Assembly: GCF_030813435.1 (NCBI RefSeq)
Contig: NZ_JAUSUG010000013.1
Coordinates: 108,789-172,788, forward strand
Direction of reading: 5' to 3'
DNA from: Evansella vedderi
GTDB taxonomy: Bacteria; Bacillota; Bacilli; Bacillales; Salisediminibacteriaceae
DNA: 64,000 nucleotides
The position numbers and the translations under genes were made by a program. The notes beneath the pieces are model-generated. The model was not told the DNA's origin. It ran no database searches and worked only from the letters and a program-made list of their open reading frames with translations. Each line of letters begins with the position of its first letter. Position 1 is the stretch's first letter. This document shows, piece after piece, positions 36,453 to 44,879 of the stretch.

Positions 36453-36908
36453 ATATTTGCCAGCAGTAACCATGTGACAGATTATTATGAAGTAGAAGGT
36501 AAATCTCTATTAGGAAGAGAGATTAACGTTAATGATTATCCTTATATGAAAAGTGTCTACGGACTTTTAAAGTTAGCATCGGAACAAGCAGGCTTTCTTT
36601 TTACTCAACACCGCTCCATGTCTTGTATTAACCTACGAATCGGTTCTGTACCTCCAGAAGAGGAAACGATAGCCATAAAAAAGCATCCAAGACTAAAAAA
36701 GACGCTATTAACGGATAAGGACGTGATTGGCTTGTTCACAGCGGCCATCGAGTCAAATATAACCTACGGAACGTACTATGGTGTGTCCGATAACGAGGAG
36801 AAACCTTGGGATACAACGAATGTATTGGAGGAATTGAAATATAAATCTGTTTCTAATGTTGACGATATATTGCAGGAACAAATCGAAACCACCAATTTCA
36901 GCGAATGA
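36453..36908 (+). pseudogene. 5'-truncated uronate dehydrogenase
   Basis: The frame opens abruptly with FASSNHVTDYYE, a motif of NAD-dependent uronate dehydrogenases, and continues with the catalytic SVYGLLKLASEQ (Tyr-x3-Lys), INLRIGSVPPEE and YYGVSDNEEKPWDT to the end. The N-terminal third with the NAD-binding Gly motif is missing, and no ribosome site is present. The left break is at the uxaC terminator and the right end meets a type C repeat. A relic of an oxidative uronate route in a cluster that now uses the isomerase route. Confidence 0.7.
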
Positions 36909-37137
36909 CAACCAGATTCGTATTTTCACGGTAGACCCCATGCAAATTGAAATTCGCACCATGGAGAATAAAATATTTTTCTCCTTGAAATGAGCGAAGG
37001 TCCACGAGACTCCTGTGGGAGAATGATCAAGACGAGACACCGCAACGACGAAGTCGTGAGGAGGCTTGTCAGATCACCCACGGAAAGCGAGTGGACCGTA
37101 GCGAATGACAACTTGATTCGTATTTTAATGGTCGACC
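36903..37137 (+). repeat. intergenic repeat, end-type C, with 35-bp direct repeats
   Basis: GAATGACAACCAGATTCG (from 36903) recurs as GAATGACAACTTGATTCG (from 37103), in 35-base direct copies each ending in a form of GGTCGACC. Between them is a type C element (ATGAGCGAAGGTCCACGAG, the GC-rich core, GAGTGGACCGTAGCGAATG). The first copy is probably the end of an older type C element at the pseudogene border. Confidence 0.75.
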
Positions 37138-37186
37138 AAGAAATTAAATAATTTATAGATTAAACTTCTTTTTAGGGGGAATGAAA

Positions 37187-38014
37187 ATGAGTGTTGGAGT
37201 TTTAGCACATTTATTTGGAAAGATGCCTTATAAGCAACTTGCTGTTGAAGTAAGTACACATGGCTTCAAGCATGTTCAATTAGCACTATGGAAAGCTGTG
37301 GATGATTATGATTTTAATAAAGCCGGTCTTTTAAATCCCGGTTTAGCTACAGATATAAGGGAAACATTCCAAAAGCATGGAGTTTCTATCTCCGTCCTTG
37401 CTTGTTATCTTCATCTTTATCATAAAGACATCGTTACTCGTCGTGAAAATATTGATCGTTTCAAAGAATTAATTCGTTATGCTAGTTTACTAGGGGCTCC
37501 AGTAGTTGCAGCGGAAGTAGGTAAACCCTCTTGGAAGGTTAGTAATGAGGATTGGAATATCTTAAAATCTACTTTAGAAGAATTAATTGAAGAAGGAGAA
37601 AAATGGGGAGTATTTGTAGGGATTGAACCTGCTAATGATCACCTGATTGATACTGCAGCTTCATTAAAACACATGTTAGAGGAGTTAAATTCTTCCCAAA
37701 TTGGCGTTGTATTAGACCCAGGAAACCTCTTAACCGCTAAAAATTTTCATCAACAGGACCAAGTTATTGAGGAAGCTTTCCATTTGCTAGGAGATCATAT
37801 TGTGGCCTGCCATGCTAAGGATCGCATTCTATTAGAAGACAATAGCATTCAAACTGTTCCACCTGGAAAAGGGAAAATGAACTATGCTTTGTACGTGAAA
37901 CTTTTGGAACAATATAAACCAAAATGTAACATTATAATGGAAGCAGCAAAGCCTTATGAGATGTTAGAATGTAAGTATTATATCGAGAAGGTACAGCAAG
38001 CTGTAAAAGACTAA
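37187..38014 (+). CDS. sugar phosphate isomerase/epimerase-like TIM-barrel protein
   Basis: A 275-residue protein of the xylose isomerase-like/AP endonuclease 2 barrel superfamily. Metal-binding positions typical of the fold are present: Glu in VGIEPANDH near residue 148, Asp and His in VVLDPGNLL and ACHAKD, and a late Glu in IIMEAAKP. Start ATG 37187 is seven bases after AGGGGG; the ATG two codons earlier is too close to that box. Members epimerise or isomerise keto-sugars; in this uronate region a hexuronate or related keto acid is plausible, but the substrate cannot be read from sequence. Confidence 0.82.
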   Translation: MSVGVLAHLFGKMPYKQLAVEVSTHGFKHVQLALWKAVDDYDFNKAGLLNPGLATDIRETFQKHGVSISVLACYLHLYHKDIVTRRENIDRFKELIRYASLLGAPVVAAEVGKPSWKVSNEDWNILKSTLEELIEEGEKWGVFVGIEPANDHLIDTAASLKHMLEELNSSQIGVVLDPGNLLTAKNFHQQDQVIEEAFHLLGDHIVACHAKDRILLEDNSIQTVPPGKGKMNYALYVKLLEQYKPKCNIIMEAAKPYEMLECKYYIEKVQQAVKD

Positions 38015-38063
38015 AGAGAAGCTGGACGAAAAGCTCAGTGTGATTATTCATCTAAAATACTTC

Positions 38064-38112
38064 GAGGTAGAGTCAAAAGGTTAGAAAATGACCTTTTGAC
38101 TCTACCTCTTTT
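38064..38112 (+). terminator. 18-bp perfect terminator between convergent genes
   Basis: GAGGTAGAGTCAAAAGGT (38064-38081) and ACCTTTTGACTCTACCTC (38091-38108) pair without mismatch, followed by TTTT that overlaps the end of the convergent LacI gene. Confidence 0.9.
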
Positions 38113-39112
38113 ATAATGATAGCTTCTTATCAATATTAATAGGTTTACAGGAATTTGTAATATTGAGTTCAGGACTCAGCATAATGGAATCTTCCACTTC
38201 TTTTTTATTCACTAAATCTATTAATATCTCTGTAAGTTTATCCGTAATTTTATCTAGAGGAACACCTACAATGGAAATAGGTTTATTTCCACCTTCACTT
38301 TCCTTATGTGGCAGGTTATCGTAGCTAATAATGGAAATATCATCTGGTACCTTGAGGTTATTTTCACTAACTGCACGAAGAACCCCTTTAGATAAATCAT
38401 GACTTCCACAAATTATTGCTGTCGGCTTCTCTGTTTCCAACAATTTTTTAGTCGCCATATAACCATCGTATTGATCCATGCCACCAACAGAAATAAGTGA
38501 ATTAGGGTGATTCTCTATCTGACATTCATGAAGGGCCTGTTTGAAACCAATTACCTTTTCTACCTGAAATGGGTCTGATGGTAAATCTCCGATATAGGTA
38601 ATCTTATTATGTCCCATTCGGTTCAGGTAGTGAACCGCATTTTTTATGGCAAATTTTCTGTTAACATCCACGACAGGGTACGGATTTTCGTGTTTTGCAA
38701 GACCATAAACTACAACTGGCACTGTTGATGAAAAATAATCTGTTTTTCCATCACCATCAAAAACAAGAATTGCATCGACTTGAAAACGGTTAAACGTATT
38801 AACTGCATCACTGATATTATTTATGGACATTAACGTAGTATAATTGTGTTCTTCCAAACGTTTATTTATTTTTGTAATTAATGCAGCGTGAACATCACGT
38901 TCTACATTAGGCCACACAACACCAATGGTGTTAGATTTTTTTGATACTAAACTTCTAGCCGCGGCATTTGGCTGATAGCCAAGTTCCTGTGCAATAGCAA
39001 CTATTTTCCTTTTAGTATCATCTTTCACAAGGGGGCTATTAAGAAGAGCTTTGGATACAGTGGAGTAGCTAACTCCAGCAGATTTCGCTATATCTTTAAT
39101 TGTCACGCTCAT
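38111..39112 (-). CDS. LacI-family repressor, probable local uronate regulator
   Basis: A 333-residue LacI/GalR repressor. The DNA-binding helices read TIKDIAKSAGVSYSTVSKAL (residues 4-23), and the hinge helix is NAAARSLVSKKSNTIGV. The periplasmic-binding-like sensor domain follows (about 60-325, with CGSHDLSKGVLRA and ISIISYDN). Its own promoter carries a GACAACGTTGTT operator, and similar sites stand before the importer, YesL-like, GH105, uxaC and uxaA genes. It is probably the repressor of this hexuronate regulon, comparable in role to ExuR, with a uronate or ketodeoxy acid as inducer (inference). Confidence 0.9.
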   Translation of the reverse strand: MSVTIKDIAKSAGVSYSTVSKALLNSPLVKDDTKRKIVAIAQELGYQPNAAARSLVSKKSNTIGVVWPNVERDVHAALITKINKRLEEHNYTTLMSINNISDAVNTFNRFQVDAILVFDGDGKTDYFSSTVPVVVYGLAKHENPYPVVDVNRKFAIKNAVHYLNRMGHNKITYIGDLPSDPFQVEKVIGFKQALHECQIENHPNSLISVGGMDQYDGYMATKKLLETEKPTAIICGSHDLSKGVLRAVSENNLKVPDDISIISYDNLPHKESEGGNKPISIVGVPLDKITDKLTEILIDLVNKKEVEDSIMLSPELNITNSCKPINIDKKLSL

Positions 39113-39165
39113 AGCTCTACCTCCATAGGGTATCTATTTTAAAATAATGAATTATTATTTGCTGA

Positions 39166-39177
39166 GACAACGTTGTT
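39166..39177. promoter_or_regulatory. LacI-type operator (site 5, autoregulatory)
   Basis: GACAACGTTGTT, 11 of 12 matches, 54 bases upstream of the LacI gene. It begins eight bases after a TATAAT -10 box on the minus strand (39191-39186). Confidence 0.7.
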
Positions 39178-39191
39178 ATTCTTTAATTATA

Positions 39192-39218
39192 GCATAGTAG
39201 TGATATTCAGTACTATGC
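39192..39218. other. inverted repeat in the LacI gene promoter
   Basis: GCATAGTA and TACTATGC are perfect 8-base arms around 11 bases. It occupies the spacer and -35 region of the LacI promoter and follows the GH105 stop, so it may be a terminator stem, a second control site, or both. Confidence 0.4.
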
Positions 39219-39235
39219 GTTGACAACTTTTTGAA

Positions 39236-40339
39236 TTATTTCTGGTACTTCAACTCGTTATAAGCCATAAGAAATGGAGCAACTCCATGGCCATTATTCG
39301 TTACGATCGGTTCGCCATTTATATAATATTCGTAACTCCCATCACGGACTACCCCAAGTTCAGGATGGGTACCTAAACCAGCACTTTTACAGATGCCTCC
39401 AAGAAGAACCTCCCCATTTTCCTCATGAAGGTAGTGATGAAGGATACCTTCAAAGGCATCCACTCCGTATTGTCGGTAGTCTGTTGGTAAATATCCAAGT
39501 CGAACCGCCTTTAGGATGCCGTATGATATCATTGCCGTGCCACTTGTTTCTAAATAATTGCCTTTTCTTCCGCTATATTCAACTACTTGGTACCACATTC
39601 CACTATGGTGTTGATAACGGAGCATTCCATCAACAGCCTCTTTTAGTAATTCTTTTAATTCGTTAGTCTCTACCTCTTCTCCTTCTAATACCTCTAAAAT
39701 ATCAACAAGGGCCATTACATACCAACCAACGGCACGGGACCATACATGTGGGGATAAGCCTGTTTCCTTATTACACCAAAACATCTCTCTACTCTCATCA
39801 TACGCGTGATAATATAATTGTGTTTCTTCATCAAGTAGGAACTTTCGAGCATTTTTAAACTGGTTGAGTGTATCAGAATAATCCTTTTTCTGTTCAAACT
39901 CTTTTATGTATTGAACATAAAAAGGTTGCCCCATGTATAATCCGTCCATCCAGATTTGATGTGGATAGTTTGTTTTGTGCCAGAAACTACCTGACTCCGT
40001 TCGTGGGTAAGTTTCTAATTGCTTATAGATTAAGTCTAGTATTTTTTTATATTTTAAGTCTTTTTCTTTTTCATAAAGGGTAAATAAAATTGCGGACATT
40101 CGTATTTGGTCGATACTATAGTAATTAGGGTCTATAAGAGGGATATTATTATTTTTATCATATAATTGATCTATATAATTCTTTACAAAAAGATAATCTT
40201 CCTCATTCCCACTTTGTGAGTAACTATCGAGATATGCTTTTAAAATGCAGCCCTCCACATAGTGCCATGTTAAAGAATACCACTTACCGCATCCTTCCAT
40301 ATATTGCGCCTTTAGTTTTTCCACTTTTTCATATGCCAA
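39236..40339 (-). CDS. GH105 unsaturated glucuronyl/rhamnogalacturonyl hydrolase
   Basis: Hydrolyses the unsaturated uronic acid from the end of lyase-produced oligosaccharides inside the cell, giving 5-keto-4-deoxyuronate for KduI. The 367-residue alpha/alpha barrel has HQIWMDGLYMGQPF with the catalytic Asp found in YteR, and SRAVGWYVMALVD. I place the start at TTG 40339, eight bases after GGAGG; a GTG nine bases earlier is part of that box itself. It is divergent from uxaA, with a cre over its -35 and a LacI operator just after its -10. Substrate (rhamnogalacturonan or other) is not decided by sequence. Confidence 0.88.
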   Translation of the reverse strand: MAYEKVEKLKAQYMEGCGKWYSLTWHYVEGCILKAYLDSYSQSGNEEDYLFVKNYIDQLYDKNNNIPLIDPNYYSIDQIRMSAILFTLYEKEKDLKYKKILDLIYKQLETYPRTESGSFWHKTNYPHQIWMDGLYMGQPFYVQYIKEFEQKKDYSDTLNQFKNARKFLLDEETQLYYHAYDESREMFWCNKETGLSPHVWSRAVGWYVMALVDILEVLEGEEVETNELKELLKEAVDGMLRYQHHSGMWYQVVEYSGRKGNYLETSGTAMISYGILKAVRLGYLPTDYRQYGVDAFEGILHHYLHEENGEVLLGGICKSAGLGTHPELGVVRDGSYEYYINGEPIVTNNGHGVAPFLMAYNELKYQK

Positions 40340-40391
40340 CGAAAACACCTCCGAAAATATAGCAAACTATTTGAATATGTTAATTTTTAAT

Positions 40392-40403
40392 AACAACGTT
40401 GTA
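40392..40403. promoter_or_regulatory. LacI-type operator (site 6)
   Basis: AACAACGTTGTA, 11 of 12 matches. It begins six bases after the minus-strand -10 of the GH105 gene. Confidence 0.7.
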
Positions 40404-40409
40404 ATTATA

Positions 40410-40438
40410 ATTTAAATGCAAAATGAAAGCGGTGTCAA
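40410..40438 (-). promoter_or_regulatory. promoter of the divergent GH105 gene
   Basis: On the minus strand, perfect TTGACA (40438-40433), 17-base spacer, TTAAAT (40415-40410). The cre site overlaps the -35 box. Confidence 0.6.
40424..40437 (+). promoter_or_regulatory. perfect cre site between GH105 and uxaA
   Basis: TGAAAGCGGTGTCA matches all 14 positions of the cre consensus. It covers the -35 of the GH105 promoter and lies 55 bases upstream of the uxaA -35. Confidence 0.85.
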
Positions 40439-40491
40439 TAGGTTGAGAGACAATAAACTAAAAATAAATACTAATTAAAAAGTTTCTAAGA

Positions 40492-40520
40492 TTGACATTT
40501 AATTAGATCATTTTTATAAT
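40492..40520 (+). promoter_or_regulatory. consensus promoter of uxaA
   Basis: Perfect TTGACA (40492-40497), 17-base spacer, perfect TATAAT (40515-40520). A perfect LacI-type operator starts six bases downstream. Such a strong promoter needs tight repression. Confidence 0.88.
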
Positions 40521-40526
40521 TACTAT

Positions 40527-40538
40527 AACAACGTTGTT
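40527..40538. promoter_or_regulatory. LacI-type operator (site 7, perfect)
   Basis: AACAACGTTGTT, a perfect 12-base palindrome at the transcription start of uxaA and immediately before its ribosome site. Confidence 0.8.
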
Positions 40539-40557
40539 ATTCGTGAGGAGGATATGG

Positions 40558-42051
40558 ATGGAGTCCACATATATTATCGTTAATGAGCTTGATAATGTTG
40601 CCTTTGCCCTTAAGGATTTTCAAAAAGGAGAATCAATTCAAGTAAATGACAATGAGATTTTTGTAAATAAAGTGATACCAGCAGGACATAAAATTGCTTT
40701 AAATACTATCCAAGAAAATGAAAACGTTATCAAATATGGGTACCCGATTGGTAGTGCTAAGGAAACCATTTATGCAGGTGATTGGGTACACACCCATAAT
40801 GTCAAAACAAATTTAGAAGGTACGTTAGAATATACTTATAATCCAAAAACTAGTAGTGTAAAGAAGATCTCAACTGAACGAACCTTTAACGGTTATGTAC
40901 GTGAAAATGGTGATGTAGGGATCAGAAATGAAATTTGGATTATTAATACAGTTGGCTGCATTAATAAAACGTGTGAAATTGTAGCCAAGATGGCAAGTGA
41001 CCAGTATAAAGACGAAAAATTAGATGGCGTTTATCATTATCCTCACCTTTTTGGCTGCTCTCAACTAGGAGATGACCTCCATAATACTCAAAAAATATTA
41101 AGTAATTTAGTACATCATCCTAATGCTGCTGCCATATTAGTAATGGGACTTGGCTGTGAAAATAATTATATTGAAGAATTTAAAAAAGTCATCGGTAAAT
41201 ACAATGAAAACCGAGTGAAATTTTTAGAGGTGCAAGCTGCTGAGGATGAAATAGAGGAAGCGATGAAGCTGATGGATGAATTAGTTATCTATGCGAAGTC
41301 ATTTGAGCGGCAGCCTGTTCCTGTTTCTAAGCTAAAGGTAGGACTAAAATGTGGAGGATCTGATGGTTATTCAGGAATAACAGCAAACCCTTTATTAGGA
41401 GCTTTCTCAGATAAGCTCATTTCCCATGGTGGTTCCACTGTGTTAACGGAGACACCTGAGTTATTTGGTGCAGAGCAGATACTTATGGAACGTGCCAAGG
41501 ACGAACAAACATTTACAAAAATAGTGGACTTAGTTAATGATTTTAAAGAGTATTTTATGAAGCATGGACAAAATGTATATGAAAATCCTTCCCCAGGTAA
41601 TAAAAAGGGGGGCATTACGACATTAGAAGAGAAATCTTTAGGAAATGTGCAAAAAGGTGGTTTTGCAGAGGTTGTAGATGTATTACCATACGGTTCTAGA
41701 ATGCAAAAAACAGGATTGAATCTGTTGCAAGGGCCAGGAAATGATTTAGTTTCTGTTACAGCTCTGGCAGCGTCGGGAGCCCACATTGTTCTATTTACAA
41801 CAGGAAGGGGTACGCCGTTTGGGGGGCCTGTTCCCACAGTGAAAATCTCAACTAATTCAGCTCTATATAACAAAAAGAAGAATTGGATTGATTTCAATGC
41901 CGGTGTTTTAGTGGAAGGGAAAGATAAAGGGGAGCTCACAGATGAGTTTTTTGAATACATCCTTCAACTAGCATCTGGTGAAGTGAGAACGAACAACGAG
42001 AAGTTTGGATTTAAAGAGATTTCTATTTTTAAAGATGGTGTTATTTTATAA
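40558..42051 (+). CDS. uxaA: altronate dehydratase
   Basis: Dehydrates altronate to 2-keto-3-deoxygluconate, the last step of the isomerase route from galacturonate. The 497-residue length is standard: an N-terminal SAF domain (about 1-90) joined to the main domain, with HLFGCSQLGDD, GLGCENNY and LKCGGSDGYSGITANPL carrying the conserved Cys and Asp residues that bind Fe2+. I start at ATG 40558, six bases after AGGAGG; the reading upstream begins inside the operator. uxaB and a GH105 gene follow. Confidence 0.96.
   Translation: MESTYIIVNELDNVAFALKDFQKGESIQVNDNEIFVNKVIPAGHKIALNTIQENENVIKYGYPIGSAKETIYAGDWVHTHNVKTNLEGTLEYTYNPKTSSVKKISTERTFNGYVRENGDVGIRNEIWIINTVGCINKTCEIVAKMASDQYKDEKLDGVYHYPHLFGCSQLGDDLHNTQKILSNLVHHPNAAAILVMGLGCENNYIEEFKKVIGKYNENRVKFLEVQAAEDEIEEAMKLMDELVIYAKSFERQPVPVSKLKVGLKCGGSDGYSGITANPLLGAFSDKLISHGGSTVLTETPELFGAEQILMERAKDEQTFTKIVDLVNDFKEYFMKHGQNVYENPSPGNKKGGITTLEEKSLGNVQKGGFAEVVDVLPYGSRMQKTGLNLLQGPGNDLVSVTALAASGAHIVLFTTGRGTPFGGPVPTVKISTNSALYNKKKNWIDFNAGVLVEGKDKGELTDEFFEYILQLASGEVRTNNEKFGFKEISIFKDGVIL
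40719..40732 (+). promoter_or_regulatory. perfect cre site inside uxaA
   Basis: TGAAAACGTTATCA matches all 14 consensus positions, about 160 bases into the coding region. Intragenic cre sites can act as transcription roadblocks. A chance match in coding sequence is the alternative. Confidence 0.5.
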
Positions 42052-42071
42052 AATTTTAGATTAAAAGATAA

Positions 42072-42178
42072 GGCTGTTTTCTAAAATGTTTATAGATCGA
42101 ATCCGTTACAGGCGGACGCTTTCCGCGGGCAACGCTGGAGTCGCCGCCTTTCACTCCTTCGAGATTTAAAAAACAACC
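42072..42178. repeat. intergenic repeat, end-type A, between uxaA and uxaB
   Basis: Starts GGCTGTTTTCTAAAATG, contains GGCGGACGCTTTCCGCGGGC and GGAGTCGCCGCCTTTCACTC (core in reverse orientation) and ends near AAACAACC. No clean target duplication. It lies inside the operon. Confidence 0.75.
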
Positions 42179-42216
42179 ATCTTAACAATTTAAAATTTAA
42201 GGGGAAGAGGTGCGGG

Positions 42217-43743
42217 ATGAAGCTACTTAATACGTCATTACTGCGGGAAGATATCACTACCGCTGCGGAATTACCTAGTGAGGAAAATTTACCGGAAAAG
42301 GTATTACAATTTGGGCAAGGGAATTTTTTGCGTGGATATGTGGACTGGATGATTCACCAAATGAACAAACAAGGTCTTTTTAATGGAAAGGTTGTTGTTG
42401 TTCAGCCGTTATCGCAGGGCCCAACGATACCAAAGTTAAACAAGCAGGATGGACTTTTTACAGTGGTCCTAAGGGGTGTCCAAAATGGCAGAGTGGTAGA
42501 TAAGAGTGAAGTTATATTTTCCATTTCTAGAGGCTTGAATGCAAAGGCTGAATGGCTAGAGGTTCTAAAAGTGGGAGAATCTCGAGAGCTTGAATTTATT
42601 TTTTCTAATACGACAGAAGCAGGTATAACGTATGTGGATGAGGGATATGTGGAAGGGGAGCCACCTGATTCCTTTCCTGGAAAACTAACAGCCTTTTTAT
42701 ATCACCGATTTCAGGAGTTTAAAGGGGATGCTGATACAGGATTAATCATTATCCCTTGTGAATTAATTGAAGACAATGGAATAAAGCTCAAAGAGTATGT
42801 TTTAAAAAAGGCAGAAGATTGGCAGCTGCCAAAGGAATTTATTATGTGGGTCAAAGAGCATAATCATTTTTGCAATACATTGGTGGACCGAATTGTAACT
42901 GGTTTTCCAAAGGATAATGTAGAAGAGTTTAATAGCTTACTAGGTTACGAGGATTATTTCATTACTGTTGGAGAACCGTATCATATGTTTGCCATTGACG
43001 GGGATGAGGTAGTTAAGGAAAAATTGCCACTTCACAAAGCAGGGCTTAACGTCAAGTGGGGGGATATAACCCCCCATCGTGAATTAAAGGTCCGTCTTTT
43101 GAATGGTCCACATACGATGATGTTTGCTGTCTCTTATTTATATGGGGTAGATACGGTTCTTGATACGATGGAGGAAAGTACATTGCGTCAGTTTGTGGAG
43201 CAAGGCTTTAGAGAAATCCTTCCTACCGTTCAAGCCAATGAAGATGAAAAACAATCTTTTGTGGAAGATGTAAAGGAACGATTTTTAAATCCTTATAATA
43301 AGCATTACTTAACTGATATTGGCTTAAATGCTGTATTTAAATATAAGGCCCGATTACTACCTTCTCTCCATCGCTACTTGGATAAAAAGGGGACATTACC
43401 AGAAGCAATGGTGTTTTCTTTAGCAGCCATACTAGCTTACTATCGTCCTATAAGAAAGGAAGAAAATGCTTTAGTAGGCCTTCGTAACGGAAAAGAGTAT
43501 ATGATGCGAGAGAACACAGAAGTACTTGAAGCATTTTATCGAGGCTGGAGTAATGTAGATAAAGGACAAAATACGATAAAAGAGTTTGTCACAACACTAT
43601 TTTCCGATTATACCGTTTGGGGAGAAGATCTAAATAAGATTGAAGGGTTAACGGACAAGGTAACAGACTTTTTAATGGATATAAAGTCTAACGGAATGAA
43701 AGCAAGTGTGGAGAAGCTCGTACAAAGCACGGTGAAAAGGTAA
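42217..43743 (+). CDS. uxaB: tagaturonate reductase (altronate oxidoreductase)
   Basis: NADH-dependent reductase of tagaturonate to altronate, between UxaC and UxaA in the pathway. The 508-residue mannitol-dehydrogenase-family protein has VLQFGQGNFLRGYVDWMI near the N-terminus (nucleotide-binding region) and the conserved KVRLLNGPHTMMF in the middle with the catalytic-lysine region. A GGGGAAGAGG ribosome site precedes the ATG. It follows uxaA after a repeat insertion and is followed 12 bases later by a second GH105 gene. Confidence 0.95.
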   Translation: MKLLNTSLLREDITTAAELPSEENLPEKVLQFGQGNFLRGYVDWMIHQMNKQGLFNGKVVVVQPLSQGPTIPKLNKQDGLFTVVLRGVQNGRVVDKSEVIFSISRGLNAKAEWLEVLKVGESRELEFIFSNTTEAGITYVDEGYVEGEPPDSFPGKLTAFLYHRFQEFKGDADTGLIIIPCELIEDNGIKLKEYVLKKAEDWQLPKEFIMWVKEHNHFCNTLVDRIVTGFPKDNVEEFNSLLGYEDYFITVGEPYHMFAIDGDEVVKEKLPLHKAGLNVKWGDITPHRELKVRLLNGPHTMMFAVSYLYGVDTVLDTMEESTLRQFVEQGFREILPTVQANEDEKQSFVEDVKERFLNPYNKHYLTDIGLNAVFKYKARLLPSLHRYLDKKGTLPEAMVFSLAAILAYYRPIRKEENALVGLRNGKEYMMRENTEVLEAFYRGWSNVDKGQNTIKEFVTTLFSDYTVWGEDLNKIEGLTDKVTDFLMDIKSNGMKASVEKLVQSTVKR

Positions 43744-43755
43744 GGAGGAGACGGG

Positions 43756-44862
43756 ATGACAACAGTTGCCGTATACAAGGGTAAAACCGCATTAAAATGG
43801 GCAGAAGATGCTTGTAGAAGTTTAATGAACCAATATGAACCAGTTAAGTTACCTCCAGCGGATCGCTGGCACTATCATCAGGGTGTATTCCTCTGTGGAA
43901 TGCAAGACGTGTGGAAAGAAACAAAAAACGATGATTATTATCATTACTTTAAAGAATACGTAGATAAACTTGTGGATGAAGAGGGGAATTTTCTTTTTCG
44001 CAGAAGTGAGTTAGACGCCATTCAACCAGGGTTGTTACTATTTTCTCTATATGAAAAAACCGGTGATAAACGTTATAAAATCGCAGCTTCTAAGCTAAGA
44101 AATCTATTAAAGACGTTAAATAGAACGAAAGAGGGAGGCTTTTGGCATAAAGATAAGTACCCGTATCAAATGTGGCTAGACGGATTGTATATGGCTGGCC
44201 CATTTACGATTACTTACGGTCAGCAGTTTGATGAGCCGGAACTTCTTGACCTTGTAATCCACCAGGAAAGCTTAATGAGGAAAAATACGAAAGATGATAA
44301 GACAGGTTTATACTTTCATGGTTGGGATGAAAGTGGTAAAACACCTTGGTCAGTACCAGGAACAAATACTGCACCAGAAATTTGGGGGCGTTCATTAGGC
44401 TGGTACGGTATGGCTCTTGTAAACATGATTGAAATGCTTCCAAAGAATCACCCGAAAAAGGTGGAGTGGATATCCGTTCTTCAAGATTTAGTGGCGAACT
44501 TAGTTAAATACCAAGATAAGGACTCAGGGTTATGGTACCAAATTGTAGATAAAGGCCATTTACCTGATAATTGGTTAGAAAGTTCTGCGTCTAGTTTATT
44601 TGTATATACGATTGCAAAAGCAGTGAACAAAGGCTATGTAGATAGGAAGTATATGGAAGCTGCCGAAAAGGGCTATGAAGGAATTGTGAATCGGTACATT
44701 GAAGTCCAACCGGACGGAAGTATTGCCCTTACCGGAATATGTATTGGTACCTCCATTGGTGTCTACGAGTATTATGTGGCCCGAGAAACATGTGCCAATG
44801 ACTTGCACGGTGTAGGTGCATTCGTATTAGCTAGTATTCAAATGCATCAAAATGAAAACTAA
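43756..44862 (+). CDS. second GH105 unsaturated glucuronyl hydrolase
   Basis: A 368-residue GH105 enzyme distinct from the divergent one. It has YQMWLDGLYMAGPF with the catalytic Asp, GGFWHKDKYP before it and IWGRSLGWYGMALVN in the middle, matching the YteR/YesR fold. Ribosome site AAGGAGGAG. Being the last sugar gene of the uxaA-uxaB unit, it is under the same LacI/CcpA control. Two GH105 paralogues in one region may divide homogalacturonan- and rhamnogalacturonan-derived products (inference). Confidence 0.9.
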   Translation: MTTVAVYKGKTALKWAEDACRSLMNQYEPVKLPPADRWHYHQGVFLCGMQDVWKETKNDDYYHYFKEYVDKLVDEEGNFLFRRSELDAIQPGLLLFSLYEKTGDKRYKIAASKLRNLLKTLNRTKEGGFWHKDKYPYQMWLDGLYMAGPFTITYGQQFDEPELLDLVIHQESLMRKNTKDDKTGLYFHGWDESGKTPWSVPGTNTAPEIWGRSLGWYGMALVNMIEMLPKNHPKKVEWISVLQDLVANLVKYQDKDSGLWYQIVDKGHLPDNWLESSASSLFVYTIAKAVNKGYVDRKYMEAAEKGYEGIVNRYIEVQPDGSIALTGICIGTSIGVYEYYVARETCANDLHGVGAFVLASIQMHQNEN

Positions 44863-44879
44863 AGTATAATAGTTTTTAA

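Noticed and set aside
41367..41960. 197-codon open frame on the minus strand inside uxaA
   Set aside because: It is fully antisense to a well-conserved enzyme gene and has no ribosome site or recognisable domain.
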